64,000 bases of DNA from Arthrobacter sp. fls2-241-R2A-200 (GCF_030209745.1 NZ_JARVRJ010000009.1:372001-436000), one strand, 5' to 3'. Counted from the stretch's first letter, positions 1 through 9,060 are shown. Notes: generated by a model not told the origin, from the sequence alone. A program made the numbers and translations.

Positions 1-1112
1 CGGAGCGTTTCCGGCATCCCGTCCTGCGGCAGGTCCTCGGGTACCCCGCGGTGTTCCTGGGCACCAGCCCGTCGGCCGCGCCCGCGATGTACCACCTGAT
101 GAGTGCGCTGGACTTGGGTGATGGTGTCCAGTATCCAATGGGTGGATTCTGGGCGCTCGTGGGACGACTCGAAGCGCTGGCAGTAGAGGCGGGCGTCAGG
201 ATCCATACAGGCGCGGAAGCACTCAAGATCACCACCCGCGAGGCAACCAGGACCAAGAAGCTTGGCCGGCTTGATGGCCTGAAGCTACCGGCCGGCCTTC
301 CTGCTAGGGACAGCCGGGAAGTTACCGGGGTGAATTGGCGCGACCACAACGGAGCCGAGCATTACAGCGTTGCCGACCTCGTGGTCTCCGGAGCGGACCT
401 GCACCACACCGAAACCCAATTGCTGGGGGTGCAGGATCGGAGCTACAACAGTTCATGGTGGGAACGGCGCACCAGCGGCCCCGGCGCCGTCTTGGTCATG
501 TTGGGCGTCAAGGGGAACCTTCCTGAACTGCCGCATCACTCCTTGTTTTTCACCCGCGATTGGGAAGCCAACTTTGCCTCGATCTTCGGCGCGCACACCC
601 GCATTCCCGATCCCGCGTCCATCTATGTCTGCAAACCGAGCGCGACGGACCCCGGAGTTGCCCCGGCAGGCCACGAGAACCTCTTCGTCCTGGTCCCCAT
701 ACCAGCGGACCCTGCCCTCGGTTCCGGTGGTCCCGATGGAACGGGTGATGCATTGATAGAGCAGACCGCCGACGCCGCCATCGACCAGATTGCCGCTTGG
801 GCCAGCATCCCGGACCTCCGCGAGCGCATCGTAACCCGGCACACCGTGGGCCCCGCAGACTTCGCCCGGGACTTCAATTCCTGGCACGGCGGCATGCTGG
901 GCCCTGCCCATACGTTGCGGCAAAGCGCCATGTTCAGGGCGCAGAATGCCTCCAGACGGGTGCGCGGCCTTTACTACGCGGGCGCCACAACGGCGCCCGG
1001 CGTAGGGGTGCCGATGTGCCTCATCAGCGCGGAACTGGTCCTGAAACGCATACGCGGGGATCACAGCGCAGGCCCTACCACTGCACGGCGCATAGCTAGC
1101 AGGATCAGTTGA
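1..1112 (+). CDS. crtI: Phytoene desaturase, C-terminal part (5' end outside window)
   Basis: This is the C-terminal two-thirds of a CrtI-type FAD-dependent phytoene desaturase, which turns phytoene into lycopene at the membrane. The reading frame is open from base 3, so the gene begins before the window; the GTG at 51 is internal. Typical family signatures are seen: GYPAVFLGTSP near the left edge, MYHLMS, YPMGGF, and the C-terminal FAD-binding stretch YYAGATTAPGVGVPM. It ends in a TGATG overlap with the next gene, so the carotenoid genes are translationally coupled. The expected partners crtE and crtB would lie upstream, outside the window. Confidence 0.93.
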   Translation, partial: ERFRHPVLRQVLGYPAVFLGTSPSAAPAMYHLMSALDLGDGVQYPMGGFWALVGRLEALAVEAGVRIHTGAEALKITTREATRTKKLGRLDGLKLPAGLPARDSREVTGVNWRDHNGAEHYSVADLVVSGADLHHTETQLLGVQDRSYNSSWWERRTSGPGAVLVMLGVKGNLPELPHHSLFFTRDWEANFASIFGAHTRIPDPASIYVCKPSATDPGVAPAGHENLFVLVPIPADPALGSGGPDGTGDALIEQTADAAIDQIAAWASIPDLRERIVTRHTVGPADFARDFNSWHGGMLGPAHTLRQSAMFRAQNASRRVRGLYYAGATTAPGVGVPMCLISAELVLKRIRGDHSAGPTTARRIASRIS

Positions 1113-1498
1113 TGGGATCCCTCTACCTCGTCTCTTTACTACTGGGCATCATGTGCATGCTGCTGCTGGATCATCGCTTCCGCCTGTTTTTCTGGCACAG
1201 TCCGAAAGCAGCGGCGGTGGTGACCACCGCCGGGGTCCTGTTCCTGCTCGCTTGGGACGCTTCCGGAATCGGGTTGGGCATCTTCCTGCGTGGGGAAGGC
1301 ACCGTGGCCACGGGTCTTCTGCTCGCACCGGAGCTGCCCATCGAAGAACCGGTGTTCCTGCTCTTCCTGGTGCTGTGCAGCATGGTTATTTACACCGGCA
1401 CCCGGAAGCTGCTGGACCGGGCGCCCACCCGCAGTGCTGACAGTTCCGGATCCCGATCACGGGTCAAGGACAATGCCGAAGCCAGGGAGAACGCATGA
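1112..1498 (+). CDS. Lycopene cyclase domain protein, subunit 1 (CrtYc/CrtYe type)
   Basis: A 128-residue, three-helix membrane protein of the heterodimeric carotenoid cyclase family (CrtYc, CrtYe or LbtA type). The conserved acidic motif PELPIEEP is present around residue 72 and is followed by a hydrophobic helix. The family needs a second small subunit, which is supplied by the N-terminus of the next gene. The ATG at 1112 overlaps the crtI stop; a TTG one codon earlier (1109) is possible but unlikely. Its 3' end overlaps the next start by 4 bases (ATGA). The ring type made cannot be told from sequence alone. Confidence 0.85.
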   Translation: MGSLYLVSLLLGIMCMLLLDHRFRLFFWHSPKAAAVVTTAGVLFLLAWDASGIGLGIFLRGEGTVATGLLLAPELPIEEPVFLLFLVLCSMVIYTGTRKLLDRAPTRSADSSGSRSRVKDNAEARENA

Positions 1499-2694
1499 CG
1501 TACCTCCGGCTCGCACTGGCCTTCATCTCGGCGGCCATCATTGCCGGCGTGATCTTTGCCCGCCTGGGCAGAGCCAAGGGCGAAGGGCGGCAGCACTGGC
1601 GAGCTGTTGGCCTCGCGTTCGCGGCCTTGGCGGTGCTGACGGCCGTGTTCGATTCGGCCATGATCGCGATGGGATTGTTCCACTACGACGCCTCGCACAT
1701 TCTCGGCGTCAAGGTGGGCCTCGCGCCGATCGAGGACTTCTCGTACCCGTTGGCGGGCGTCGTGGCGCTCCCCGGGCTGTGGATGTGGCTGACGCGCGAA
1801 CGGGACAGGGAACACCGGCAAAGCCGCAAATATCTCCTCTCCCAAGCACTGCTGGCGTCCCGGCCGGTCAGCTGGATCAACACCGCCTATCCCTTCGCCG
1901 CTGCGATGCTACTGACCACTCGCGAGGTCACCTGGGTGCTGGTCCTGGGCACTTTCTACTTCCTCATCCCGTACAACCTGGCGATGTACGGGATCAATGA
2001 CGTCTTTGACTATGAATCGGACCTCAAGAATCCGCGCAAGGGCGGCATTGAGGGGGCTCTTCTGCCACCGCGGTTGCACCGACCCATGCTCTGGCTCGCC
2101 GCCGCCACCAATGTTCCGTTCCTCGTGGTGCTGGCCCTTGCGGGAGGTCCCGCCGCCTGGATGAGCCTGGCCGTCAGTGCGTTCGCCGTTGTGGCGTACT
2201 CGGTGGCCGGACTCCGCTTCAAGGAACGCCCGGTCTTGGACTCGCTGACGTCCAGTACGCACTTTGTCAGTCCCGCCGTCGTCGGCCTGGCGTTGGCCGG
2301 CGCGGTGGTCACTCCCGGGCTCCTCGCCCTGCTGGTTGGGTTCTTCCTGTGGGGCATGGCTGCGCACGCTTTCGGCGCGGTTCAAGACATCGAACCCGAC
2401 CGGCAGGCCGGGATAGGTTCCATCGCAACCGTGATCGGCGCCCGCCGGACAGTGAGGCTCGCCGTCGTGCTTTGGCTTATCGCCGGACTCGCCATGCTGG
2501 CGACACCATGGCCTGGACCCCTCGGGGCGATCATCGCCGTCCCCTACATCGTCAATTGCGCGCCTTGGTGGAACGTCACGGATACGACGGCGGGAGGAAC
2601 CAATGCGGCGTGGCGCCGGTTCATCTGGCTCAACTACGGTTCAGGATTCCTGGTGACGCTGATTTTCATCCTGCAGTGGAGCCAAGCCTCATGA
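1495..2694 (+). CDS. Fused lycopene cyclase subunit 2 and UbiA-type lycopene elongase
   Basis: A 399-residue membrane protein made of two units that are separate genes in Corynebacterium glutamicum. Residues 1 to about 105 are the second small cyclase subunit (CrtYd/CrtYf type) with the motif GLAPIEDFSYP. After a charged linker, residues from about 115 to the end form a UbiA prenyltransferase with the aspartate-rich motif NDVFDYESD and the second motif VQDIEPDRQAG. The second unit corresponds to CrtEb/LbtC, which adds C5 units to lycopene to give C50 carotenoids. I recall a similar fusion (LbtBC) in Dietzia. Decaprenoxanthin, sarcinaxanthin or a C50 beta-carotenoid are the candidate products. 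Its stop shares the 6-bp palindrome TCATGA with the convergent MarR gene. Confidence 0.87.
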   Translation: MTYLRLALAFISAAIIAGVIFARLGRAKGEGRQHWRAVGLAFAALAVLTAVFDSAMIAMGLFHYDASHILGVKVGLAPIEDFSYPLAGVVALPGLWMWLTRERDREHRQSRKYLLSQALLASRPVSWINTAYPFAAAMLLTTREVTWVLVLGTFYFLIPYNLAMYGINDVFDYESDLKNPRKGGIEGALLPPRLHRPMLWLAAATNVPFLVVLALAGGPAAWMSLAVSAFAVVAYSVAGLRFKERPVLDSLTSSTHFVSPAVVGLALAGAVVTPGLLALLVGFFLWGMAAHAFGAVQDIEPDRQAGIGSIATVIGARRTVRLAVVLWLIAGLAMLATPWPGPLGAIIAVPYIVNCAPWWNVTDTTAGGTNAAWRRFIWLNYGSGFLVTLIFILQWSQAS

Positions 2695-3201
2695 CGGGGT
2701 AGGTTCCTCATCGATGGTGTCCAATGCCTCGCGCATGTGCTGCAGGAAATCCACCACCACACGGGACTCATCCGGGCTCAACGCACAGGCGGCGTCCAAC
2801 ATGCGCCGGTGCATCCCCCCAAGGGTGTGCCGCACTTCCTGGTCCGAGTCCGGCGTGGCCCGCAGGATCAGCGCACGGCGGTCAGTGGGGTGGGGTTCGC
2901 GCCGAACATGGCCGGATTCCACCAAACGGTCTATCAAAGTGGTCATGGAGGCGGACGTTATGCCAAGCCGGTCGCCCAGATCCTTCGGCTTCATGACTTT
3001 GCCGGCGGCTTCGGCTTCGAAGAGGTACCGCAGGGCCAAGAGGTCCTTCTCGCCCATTCCCATGGACGATCGGGTCCTTCGGCGCATTGCTTGCTCGGAG
3101 ACGCGGTAATCCCTGAGGGCATTGAGGACGTCAACGGCAATGGCTCTTTGCCCTGGATCCTTACCGTACCAATAGCCCTTAGCGTGACCGTCCGAGTCCA
3201 T
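2689..3201 (-). CDS. MarR family transcriptional regulator, candidate carotenoid regulator
   Basis: A 170-residue winged-helix protein. The core runs from about residue 40 to 125, with recognition helix GITSASMTTLIDRL and wing RREPHPTDRRALIL, both typical of MarR. The start at 3201 has a good AAGGAA site upstream; a longer start at 3243 lacks one and would run through the likely operator. It is convergent with the carotenoid operon and its stop overlaps the elongase stop. In C. glutamicum a MarR protein (CrtR) represses the carotenoid operon, so the same role is a reasonable inference, but here the gene sits at the 3' end rather than beside the operon promoter. Confidence 0.85.
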   Translation of the reverse strand: MDSDGHAKGYWYGKDPGQRAIAVDVLNALRDYRVSEQAMRRRTRSSMGMGEKDLLALRYLFEAEAAGKVMKPKDLGDRLGITSASMTTLIDRLVESGHVRREPHPTDRRALILRATPDSDQEVRHTLGGMHRRMLDAACALSPDESRVVVDFLQHMREALDTIDEEPTPS

Positions 3202-3228
3202 CCGTGGTTCCTTCGATAAGCGTAAAGC

Positions 3229-3248
3229 TTGTTTCACTAGCAAAACGA
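3229..3248. promoter_or_regulatory. Imperfect palindrome upstream of the MarR gene, candidate operator
   Basis: A 20-bp imperfect inverted repeat centred on CTAG, of the form TNGTTTNNCTAGNNAAACNA, lies 28 to 47 bases before the MarR start. Size and position fit an autoregulatory MarR site. Fourteen of twenty positions agree with the reverse complement. Confidence 0.4.
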
Positions 3249-3315
3249 TACTAAGTCACGCCGCTGTGAATGCAGGGCTCGAACGCGGGTAAAGGAAAGT
3301 GAAGTGGCAGGCGCT

Positions 3316-3348
3316 AGGCACGCGCCCGGGGTTACCGGGCGCGTGCCT
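3316..3348 (-). terminator. GC-rich hairpin after the DUF4383 gene
   Basis: Two perfect 14-base arms (AGGCACGCGCCCGG and its complement) around a 5-base loop lie just past the stop of the leftward DUF4383 gene. There is no T-run, so it is a likely but not classical terminator. Confidence 0.55.
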
Positions 3349-3353
3349 GCGGC

Positions 3354-3821
3354 TCAACGGGCGGTAGTGGTCCCCGTCCGGTCAGCGGTAGTGCGGCGGC
3401 TAAGGATGAGCCCGAGGGCCAGCATTCCCACACCCAGCAGGAAGTGCAACCAATTGTCCGCAGAGTTCACGGGAACAAAGTTGGCGGCGGAATCATGATT
3501 GATCAACAGGCCGTAGATCCACAGAACCAAGTAGATGACCCCGCCTCCCACAAGGAAGTTCCGGGACTGTCCGGGTGTACCTGCCATCATCAGTCCAGCA
3601 ATGCCGAAGAGGAGGTGCACGATGTTGTGCAGAATGGACACTTGGAAGATTCCCAGAAGCATCGCCCCCGAATCATGTCCGGCAAAGGACATGGATCCGA
3701 AATCGGCGGTGATGCCGGGAATGAAGCCCAAGACACCGACGAGCAGGAATACGGCACCCACGATTTGGGCTGCACGTTGGATGGTGGTGCGGCTTCGAAC
3801 GGGGCTATTAGTGGATGTCAT
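3354..3821 (-). CDS. DUF4383 family membrane protein
   Basis: A 155-residue protein with four predicted membrane helices (QIVGAVFLLVGVLGFIPG, the region around LHNIVHLLFGIAGL, the GGGVIYLVLWIYGLL segment, and LHFLLGVGMLALGLIL), the usual layout of DUF4383 proteins, whose function is unknown. The start at 3821 is set by GAGGAGA seven bases upstream; the longer frame to 3902 would cross the palindrome there. It is monocistronic and divergent from the small gene at 4038. A perfect inverted repeat lies upstream (3898-3917). Confidence 0.8.
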   Translation of the reverse strand: MTSTNSPVRSRTTIQRAAQIVGAVFLLVGVLGFIPGITADFGSMSFAGHDSGAMLLGIFQVSILHNIVHLLFGIAGLMMAGTPGQSRNFLVGGGVIYLVLWIYGLLINHDSAANFVPVNSADNWLHFLLGVGMLALGLILSRRTTADRTGTTTAR

Positions 3822-3897
3822 GGTTCTCCTCAGTGGGCAACGGCTCGAAATCCTGAAAGGCCGGGACCGGAATAATAGTCTCGACTCCTCAGAAAAT

Positions 3898-3917
3898 ATC
3901 ATAAGGATACTTATGAT
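3898..3917. promoter_or_regulatory. Perfect 8-bp inverted repeat, candidate operator for DUF4383 gene
   Basis: ATCATAAG and CTTATGAT are separated by GATA, giving a perfect palindromic site 77 to 96 bases before the start of the DUF4383 gene. The core TCATAAGGA...CTTA reappears in front of the dps gene at 25277-25294, which suggests a shared regulator. Confidence 0.45.
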
Positions 3918-3956
3918 TGATAGGCCTGATTCCGAGTTGTAACCCCGGCGTCATCA

Positions 3957-3987
3957 TTGACATGACGTAAGTCACATTCTGTATGCT
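3957..3987 (+). promoter_or_regulatory. Candidate promoter for the gene at 4038
   Basis: A perfect TTGACA (3957-3962) is followed by TATGCT (3982-3987) at a 19-base spacing; CTGTAT (3979-3984) gives 16. The spacer holds the inverted repeat TGAC-GTAA-GTCA (3963-3974), which could bind a regulator. Confidence 0.5.
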
Positions 3988-4037
3988 GGTTTCAAGTCAC
4001 GCAGTCGGCTTTCTTCGCACTATTTCGGGAGGTCCAG

Positions 4038-4427
4038 ATGACCCCCAGCATCCCTAAAGCGGACATCCTCCTGGCCCATGGAGTCACTCCGTCCGCAGCC
4101 ACTGTTGCTCGACGCAGAGCAGCAGGCCACCAAAAACCGGCCCACAAACCGGATGCTTTACTGGGCGCCATTGCCGTCCGGGAGCTATTTCATCGCTGGC
4201 CCCTGGTTCCGTCGCGCGAACTTGAACGTATACGCCACGTCCTGATTCATTGCGACCAGCTGGGCTCGCCGGACACCCATCACTTGTCCGAGCCGGCCCA
4301 AGCGCTCCTGCAACTTATCAACGACGAACTGGACCGCCGTCGTCAGCCGGACGTAAGCTGCCCGCCTGACCAAGCGGAGCCGGCCGATTCAGCGCAGCGG
4401 GCCGATTCAGCGCAGCCGGCAGCCTGA
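4038..4427 (+). CDS. Hypothetical protein
   Basis: A 129-residue soluble protein that I do not recognise. It starts after a clear GGGAGGT site. The middle (about residues 40 to 95) looks helical and folded, with PSRELERIRHVLIHCDQLG and a Leu-rich helix QALLQLINDELDRRR. The C-terminus is low-complexity with an imperfect repeat of ADSAQ. There is no signal peptide or membrane segment. It appears to be a single gene behind its own promoter and ends before the hairpin terminator of the opposing RidA operon. Confidence 0.6.
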   Translation: MTPSIPKADILLAHGVTPSAATVARRRAAGHQKPAHKPDALLGAIAVRELFHRWPLVPSRELERIRHVLIHCDQLGSPDTHHLSEPAQALLQLINDELDRRRQPDVSCPPDQAEPADSAQRADSAQPAA

Positions 4428-4445
4428 ACGCGGTAGGCAGCGCAT

Positions 4446-4486
4446 GAAAAAGCCCCGCCCGATGCGTTGTTCGCATCAGGCGGGGC
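4446..4486 (-). terminator. Rho-independent terminator of the RidA/ABC operon
   Basis: A strong hairpin with arms GCCCCGCC-GATGCG and CGCATC-GGCGGGGC and a TTGTT loop is followed, on the minus strand, by five Ts. It lies 20 bases past the ridA stop and also separates it from the convergent gene at 4038. Confidence 0.88.
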
Positions 4487-4506
4487 CGGAACTTTCCCGC
4501 GTGGGC

Positions 4507-4887
4507 CTACGGGATGGCCGCCACGACGTCGATCTCCACCAGGAAGTCGCCAAGGAAAGAACCAACGGTGGTGCGCGCCGGATAGGGAGCGACGACGTAC
4601 TTTTCATAGATGGCGTTGAAGCCGTCGAAGTCGCGCCCCGGATGGTGCAAATGCACTGTTGCTTTCACTACGTGGGAAAAGTCGAGACCATGGGCCCGGA
4701 GAACCTCCCCGAGGTTCTTCATGGCTTGGATGGTTTGCTCTTCGATGGTGATGCCCACGCGCTCGTCCGTGATGGGATCGTGCGGAGTCTGCCCGGCGGT
4801 GTAAAGGAAACCATTGGCCACGATGGCTTGTGAATAGGGGCCTGCGGGGCCGGGCGCGAGGTCGGTGATGACTTGCTGACGGGACAT
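4507..4887 (-). CDS. RidA family enamine/imine deaminase
   Basis: A 126-residue Rid/YjgF/UK114 protein. The family forms trimers and hydrolyses reactive enamines and imines released by amino acid metabolism. The family arginine is present in PYPARTTVGSFL near residue 106, which fits an active deaminase, and the C-terminal VEIDVVAAIP matches the usual subunit-interface strand. It is the last gene of the leftward operon, 52 bases after the ABC ATPase. Its position with an amino acid importer and an FMN oxidase suggests it clears imines made by the pathway; that is inference. Confidence 0.88.
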   Translation of the reverse strand: MSRQQVITDLAPGPAGPYSQAIVANGFLYTAGQTPHDPITDERVGITIEEQTIQAMKNLGEVLRAHGLDFSHVVKATVHLHHPGRDFDGFNAIYEKYVVAPYPARTTVGSFLGDFLVEIDVVAAIP

Positions 4888-4939
4888 TCGGTGCCTTTCG
4901 GGTTTTAGTACTGGGTTCTAGTAGTTCTACGGGTAGTTT

Positions 4940-5704
4940 TCAGAGGACTTTGGAGAGGAAAGCCTTGGTGCGTTCCTGCTGCGGGTTGTCCAGGACTTCC
5001 TCCGGCGGACCGCTTTCCACCACCACTCCGCCATCCATGAAAATCACCTGATCAGCCACTTGCCGGGCGAATCCAAGTTCGTGCGTGACCACCACCATGG
5101 TCATTCCGGCCTCGGCCAGCGCCTTCATGACGTCAAGCACTTCCCCCACCAATTCCGGGTCCAAGGCAGAAGTGGGCTCATCAAAGAGCATCAGCTGGGG
5201 TTTCATGGCCAGTGCCCGGGCAATAGCGATGCGCTGCTGCTGCCCGCCGGAGAGCTCCTGCGGGTAGGAGCTCCCGCGGTCGCCCAGCCCAACACGGTCC
5301 AGCAAGGCCTGCGCCTCCACTACCACCTCTTTGCGCGGGCGGCCCAGCACATGGACCGGAGCCTCAATGATGTTCTCCAGGACCGTCATATGCGGGAAGA
5401 GGTTGAAGCGTTGGAATACCATGCCCGCGTTCAGCCGCGAGCGCGCCGTCTGGCGTTCCTTCATCTCGTACAGCTTGCCGTTGCGTTCGGCGTAGCCGAC
5501 CAGGTGTTCATTGACGTACAGGCGTCCGGCGGCGACTTTTTCAAGGTGGTTGATGCAGCGGAGGAAGGTGGTTTTGCCTGAGCCGGACGGGCCAATCAGG
5601 CACGTCACCGAACCCTTTTCCACCCTCAGGTCGATGCCTTTCAGGATTTCGATAACGCCGAAGTTCTTCCGGACTCCCCGGGCTTCCACCATGGCGGTAG
5701 TCAT
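4940..5704 (-). CDS. Polar amino acid ABC transporter, ATP-binding protein
   Basis: A 254-residue ATPase of the GlnQ/HisP type that powers the adjacent permease. Walker A is GPSGSGKTT near residue 38, the signature is LSGGQQQR near residue 147, Walker B is LMLFDEP near residue 170, and the switch histidine is in VVVTHELG. Its start overlaps the permease stop by one base (TAATG), so the two are coupled. The family substrate is a polar amino acid, but the ATPase does not reveal which one. Confidence 0.92.
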   Translation of the reverse strand: MTTAMVEARGVRKNFGVIEILKGIDLRVEKGSVTCLIGPSGSGKTTFLRCINHLEKVAAGRLYVNEHLVGYAERNGKLYEMKERQTARSRLNAGMVFQRFNLFPHMTVLENIIEAPVHVLGRPRKEVVVEAQALLDRVGLGDRGSSYPQELSGGQQQRIAIARALAMKPQLMLFDEPTSALDPELVGEVLDVMKALAEAGMTMVVVTHELGFARQVADQVIFMDGGVVVESGPPEEVLDNPQQERTKAFLSKVL

Positions 5705-6657
5705 TATGCTGTCCTTGTCTTTGACTTGCGGCTGCGTCGCGGCGCCGAGTCGAAGCCACGGCCGTACCGACGTTCAAGTTTGTTTTGGAAGAAGCTCAGG
5801 ACGGTTGTCATGAGCAGGTACCAGAGGCTGGCAACGATGAGCAGCGGAATGGTTTGGTAGTTGTTTGCGTAGATGATCTGCGCCGAGTACAGCAAGTCCG
5901 AGATCGCCAGGACACTCACCAGTGAGGTTCCCTTCAACATCGAGATGACTTGGTTCCCGGTGGGCGGCAAGACAACCCGCATGGCTTGGGGCAGGATCAC
6001 CCGGTTCATGAGCTTGCCTCCGCTCATTCCGAGGGCGCGGGCGGCGTCGTACTGTCCCTTGTCCACGGAACCGATGCCACCACGGATGATTTCAGCCATG
6101 TAGGCAGCTTCGTTCAGGCTCAGCCCCAGGAGGGCGGCCCCCAAGGGAGTGATCAAGACGTTCGCGGATCCCAGGATCATGGACGGGCCGCCGAAGGGGA
6201 GACCGAAGGCGATCACGGGGTAGAGCGCGGCGATGTTGTACCAAAAAATCAGCTGGACCAGCAGCGGTGTGCCGCGGAAGAACCAGATGTAGCCGCGGCT
6301 GATGGTGCTCAGGATCGGGTTGGCTGAGAGCCTCATGATGGCCAGCACCGTACCGAGGGCAATGCCCACGCTCATGGACACCACCGTCAGCACGATTGTC
6401 AGTCCGGCGCCGGCAAGGATTTGTGGCGCGAACAGATAGGACAGGACAACGTCCCAGTGATAGCGCTGGTTGACGGCTACATCCCAGGCTGCGCTGAGAG
6501 CCACCATAATGAGCACTACCGCAAGAACCAGGCGGACCGGGTGCTTCAGGGGCACCACGGGGATGGAATCCTCGGCGACCGCGTCGGCCGAGGCGCGGCC
6601 GGTAAGAGTCTGGGTCTCAAATGCTTTGGCATCAGGGACAGGAGTTTGGTTTTGCAT
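5704..6657 (-). CDS. Polar amino acid ABC transporter, permease
   Basis: A 317-residue inner-membrane permease of the HisM/GlnP family. An N-terminal tail of about 55 residues precedes the first helix ([19 protein letters not shown]). The family segment [18 protein letters not shown] and the EAA-type loop [20 protein letters not shown] are clear. The start at 6657 has GGGGGA upstream; an ATG at 6687 overlaps the binding-protein stop (TAATG) and is a real alternative. A single permease gene implies a homodimer. Confidence 0.9.
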   Translation of the reverse strand: MQNQTPVPDAKAFETQTLTGRASADAVAEDSIPVVPLKHPVRLVLAVVLIMVALSAAWDVAVNQRYHWDVVLSYLFAPQILAGAGLTIVLTVVSMSVGIALGTVLAIMRLSANPILSTISRGYIWFFRGTPLLVQLIFWYNIAALYPVIAFGLPFGGPSMILGSANVLITPLGAALLGLSLNEAAYMAEIIRGGIGSVDKGQYDAARALGMSGGKLMNRVILPQAMRVVLPPTGNQVISMLKGTSLVSVLAISDLLYSAQIIYANNYQTIPLLIVASLWYLLMTTVLSFFQNKLERRYGRGFDSAPRRSRKSKTRTA

Positions 6658-6686
6658 GGTCGTCCCCCTTTTAGTGGTCGCGTGCA

Positions 6687-7625
6687 TTACTGGGCGAAGT
6701 TGACGCGGGCATCGGTGATGGCGCTCTTCTCAAGGCCGTATTTTGTAAGAACCTTGGTGTAAGCGTCGCTCTTGATCACCGCGGACAATGCAGCGGAGAC
6801 GGATTTCAGCAAGCCGGACTCCTTGGGCACACCAACGCTCACCGGTGCGAACTCGTACGTTGCGGCAACCTCGATCTGCTGGTTCTGGGTAGCCGCGAAG
6901 TTGAGGATGGGTGAATCGGCCAGCACGGTGTCCAGTCGGCCACTGGTCAGGGCGGAGATGGCTTGGCGTGTGTCCTGGAATTCGTTGCGCTGGATGGTTT
7001 CCTTGCCGGCCGCGGTGCATTCCTTGTCGTAATCGGGCACGTTCACGGTCAGCTGGTAGGAGCCGGTCAGGAGGCCAACTTTCTTGCCGCACAGCGCGTG
7101 CTCGTCCTTGATGCCGGCCGGGTTGCCCTTGGGAACGGCAATCGCATTGCCGATCTGCATGTAATCAACAAAGTCCAGGACCTCCATGCGCTTGGTGGTG
7201 GGGGTCATAGAGGACACAGTCATGTCATAACGGTTTGCTGCCAGACCGGGAATGATGGAGTCGAAGTTGGTCACCTGGATGTCCACTTTGACACCCAAGG
7301 CCTCACCGATGAGGCGTGCCACGTCCGGGTTGGTTCCTGTCATTTCTTGCGTGCCTTCGCGGTAGAACTGCGTGGGCGGCTCATTGGTGGGGATTGCTAC
7401 CCGCAGCACCTTGGAAGACTTGATCGACGCCGGGAGAAGATCGGCGGCGGCCTGGTTCACGGCCAACGTTGGCACGCTGGTGTCCGAGGCGGAGCCTGCG
7501 GAGGGGTTCGACGCCGATGCGCTGCCGGCCGGGCTGCACGCCGTCGCGGACAAAAGCAGGGCCGCGGAGGCAACGACTGCCGGCAACGCGAACCGCGCCC
7601 GCCGGGCTACTGGGGGAATGTTCAT
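6687..7625 (-). CDS. Amino acid ABC transporter substrate-binding lipoprotein
   Basis: A 312-residue solute-binding protein of the SBP_bac_3 type. The signal peptide ends in a lipobox, LLLSATACS, with the lipidated cysteine near residue 30. The mature domain has NPDVARLIGEALGVKVDIQ and SALTSGRLDTVLADSP, typical of polar amino acid binders. The motif RVAIPTNEPPTQFY matches the usual first strand of the fold. The start overlaps the stop of the upstream dehydrogenase gene (TGATG). The ligand is unknown. Confidence 0.92.
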   Translation of the reverse strand: MNIPPVARRARFALPAVVASAALLLSATACSPAGSASASNPSAGSASDTSVPTLAVNQAAADLLPASIKSSKVLRVAIPTNEPPTQFYREGTQEMTGTNPDVARLIGEALGVKVDIQVTNFDSIIPGLAANRYDMTVSSMTPTTKRMEVLDFVDYMQIGNAIAVPKGNPAGIKDEHALCGKKVGLLTGSYQLTVNVPDYDKECTAAGKETIQRNEFQDTRQAISALTSGRLDTVLADSPILNFAATQNQQIEVAATYEFAPVSVGVPKESGLLKSVSAALSAVIKSDAYTKVLTKYGLEKSAITDARVNFAQ

Positions 7626-8923
7626 CAGGGGGTCCTCATTTCTGCAAGGCCCAAGTGGGCCTCAGGGATTACGTGGGTTTCAGTTCGGTTGAAGGCGTCA
7701 TTGCGGTGCCGGATCAAATCCCGGCCTTCAGAGCGAAGTTCCTCGATGGTGGTCACTCCGAGGAGCATCATGGTGCGTGTGATTTCGGCATGGAACATTT
7801 TCAGGACGTGCGCAACACCGGCCTGCCCGGCCGCGGCAAGGCCATAGAGATATGGCCGGCCAATGGAGCACGCATCCGCGCCCAAAGCCAACGCCTTCAC
7901 CACGTCGGAGCCCCGGCGGATGCCGCCGTCGACAATGATCTCGAGCTGCCCCGCGGTCCGGTGGGCAATGTCCTGGAGGACATCCAGCGGTGCTGCCATG
8001 TGGTCCAGCTGGCGTCCGCCGTGGTTGCTGACCTGGATGGCGTCGATCCCCAAGGAGGCAGCCAGCGCGGCGTCGTTCGGGTTAACCACGCCCTTGAGGA
8101 CGATCGGACCGTTCCAGCGCTCACGCAGGTCCCGGATGTCATCCCAGTCAGTGGGTTCATACGAGCCGGCAAGCAGCGTCCGCCACATATCCGGCGAGCT
8201 GGCGAGCGGACCTACCGGCACCTCTGCGTCCAGGTTCGGGAAGGCGATGGCATCGTTTGCGATGAACCCGAGGGCCCAAGAGGGGTGCAGGATTCCTTCA
8301 ACAACAGTCTTGGGCTTGATGGACGGCGGCGCGGTGAATCCATTGCGGTAATCGCGCTCACGGTGCCCGATTGCCCGGCAATCCACGTTCACCATCAGTG
8401 CCTCGTAGCCGGCTTTGGACACTCGGTCCAGTACGGCCTGCAGCAGCCCCTTGTCCGAGGTGGGTTCCAGGTTGAACCACCTGCGAAGCCCCGGAGCCGC
8501 TGCGCTGACGTCCTCCATGGTGGTGGTGCTCAGGTGGGCCAAGCCATACGGAACCCCCGCGGCGAGCGAAGCCCGGGCGACGGCGGACTCGCCATCGGGG
8601 TGGAACAGCCGGGTGCCGCCTGTGGGCGAGAGAGTCACCGGCATGGCCGAGGGGCCGCCGAGGATGGTGGTGCTGAGGTCGAGGTTGTCCACGGAGCCCC
8701 ACTTGGGCAGGAAGGACCAGTCGTTGTAGGAGGAGCGGTTGCGGCGGAGTGAAACCTCGTCCTCGCCGCCGCCTTCGATGTATTCGAAGATGCTCTTAGG
8801 CAGCCGCTTGACGGCGAGCTTTCGCACGTCTTCCACGCTGTAGCAGCTCCTGGACAAGCGCTCCTCGACCGAGCGGGCTGGGCCCTGCACCGAGGCAAGC
8901 GCCTTGATGTCTTTGAGTTTCAT
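7625..8923 (-). CDS. FMN-dependent alpha-hydroxyacid dehydrogenase/oxidase
   Basis: A 432-residue member of the LldD/glycolate oxidase/mandelate dehydrogenase family, TIM-barrel enzymes that oxidise 2-hydroxyacids with FMN. The catalytic block SNHGGRQLDHMAAPLD holds the His and Arg that bind and deprotonate substrate. IIVDGGIRRGSDVVKALALGADACSIGRPYLYGL is the FMN phosphate-binding region, given here only to identify positions near residues 340-375. The start at 8923 has AAAGGACT upstream; the frame to 9016 lacks a site. It is the first gene of a five-gene leftward operon with the amino acid importer and RidA. A lactate dehydrogenase is the default name, but the setting suggests an amino-acid-derived hydroxyacid. 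Confidence 0.88.
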   Translation of the reverse strand: MKLKDIKALASVQGPARSVEERLSRSCYSVEDVRKLAVKRLPKSIFEYIEGGGEDEVSLRRNRSSYNDWSFLPKWGSVDNLDLSTTILGGPSAMPVTLSPTGGTRLFHPDGESAVARASLAAGVPYGLAHLSTTTMEDVSAAAPGLRRWFNLEPTSDKGLLQAVLDRVSKAGYEALMVNVDCRAIGHRERDYRNGFTAPPSIKPKTVVEGILHPSWALGFIANDAIAFPNLDAEVPVGPLASSPDMWRTLLAGSYEPTDWDDIRDLRERWNGPIVLKGVVNPNDAALAASLGIDAIQVSNHGGRQLDHMAAPLDVLQDIAHRTAGQLEIIVDGGIRRGSDVVKALALGADACSIGRPYLYGLAAAGQAGVAHVLKMFHAEITRTMMLLGVTTIEELRSEGRDLIRHRNDAFNRTETHVIPEAHLGLAEMRTP

Positions 8924-9060
8924 AGTGAGTCCTTTGGGTTCCGGTGTGTTCCGGTTTGTTTCGGCTGGAGGTACGTCATCCAGCGCCTTTCCCAATGGTG
9001 ACCCAGATCTCTCCACGTCTATATGTGAATAGCTCTACAACATCCGCCAGTGGCTTGTGA

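Noticed and set aside
7469..8752. Long open frame on the plus strand over the dehydrogenase gene
   Set aside because: It lies opposite a clear FMN enzyme and a lipoprotein gene, and the translation has no recognisable domain; a GC-rich shadow frame.
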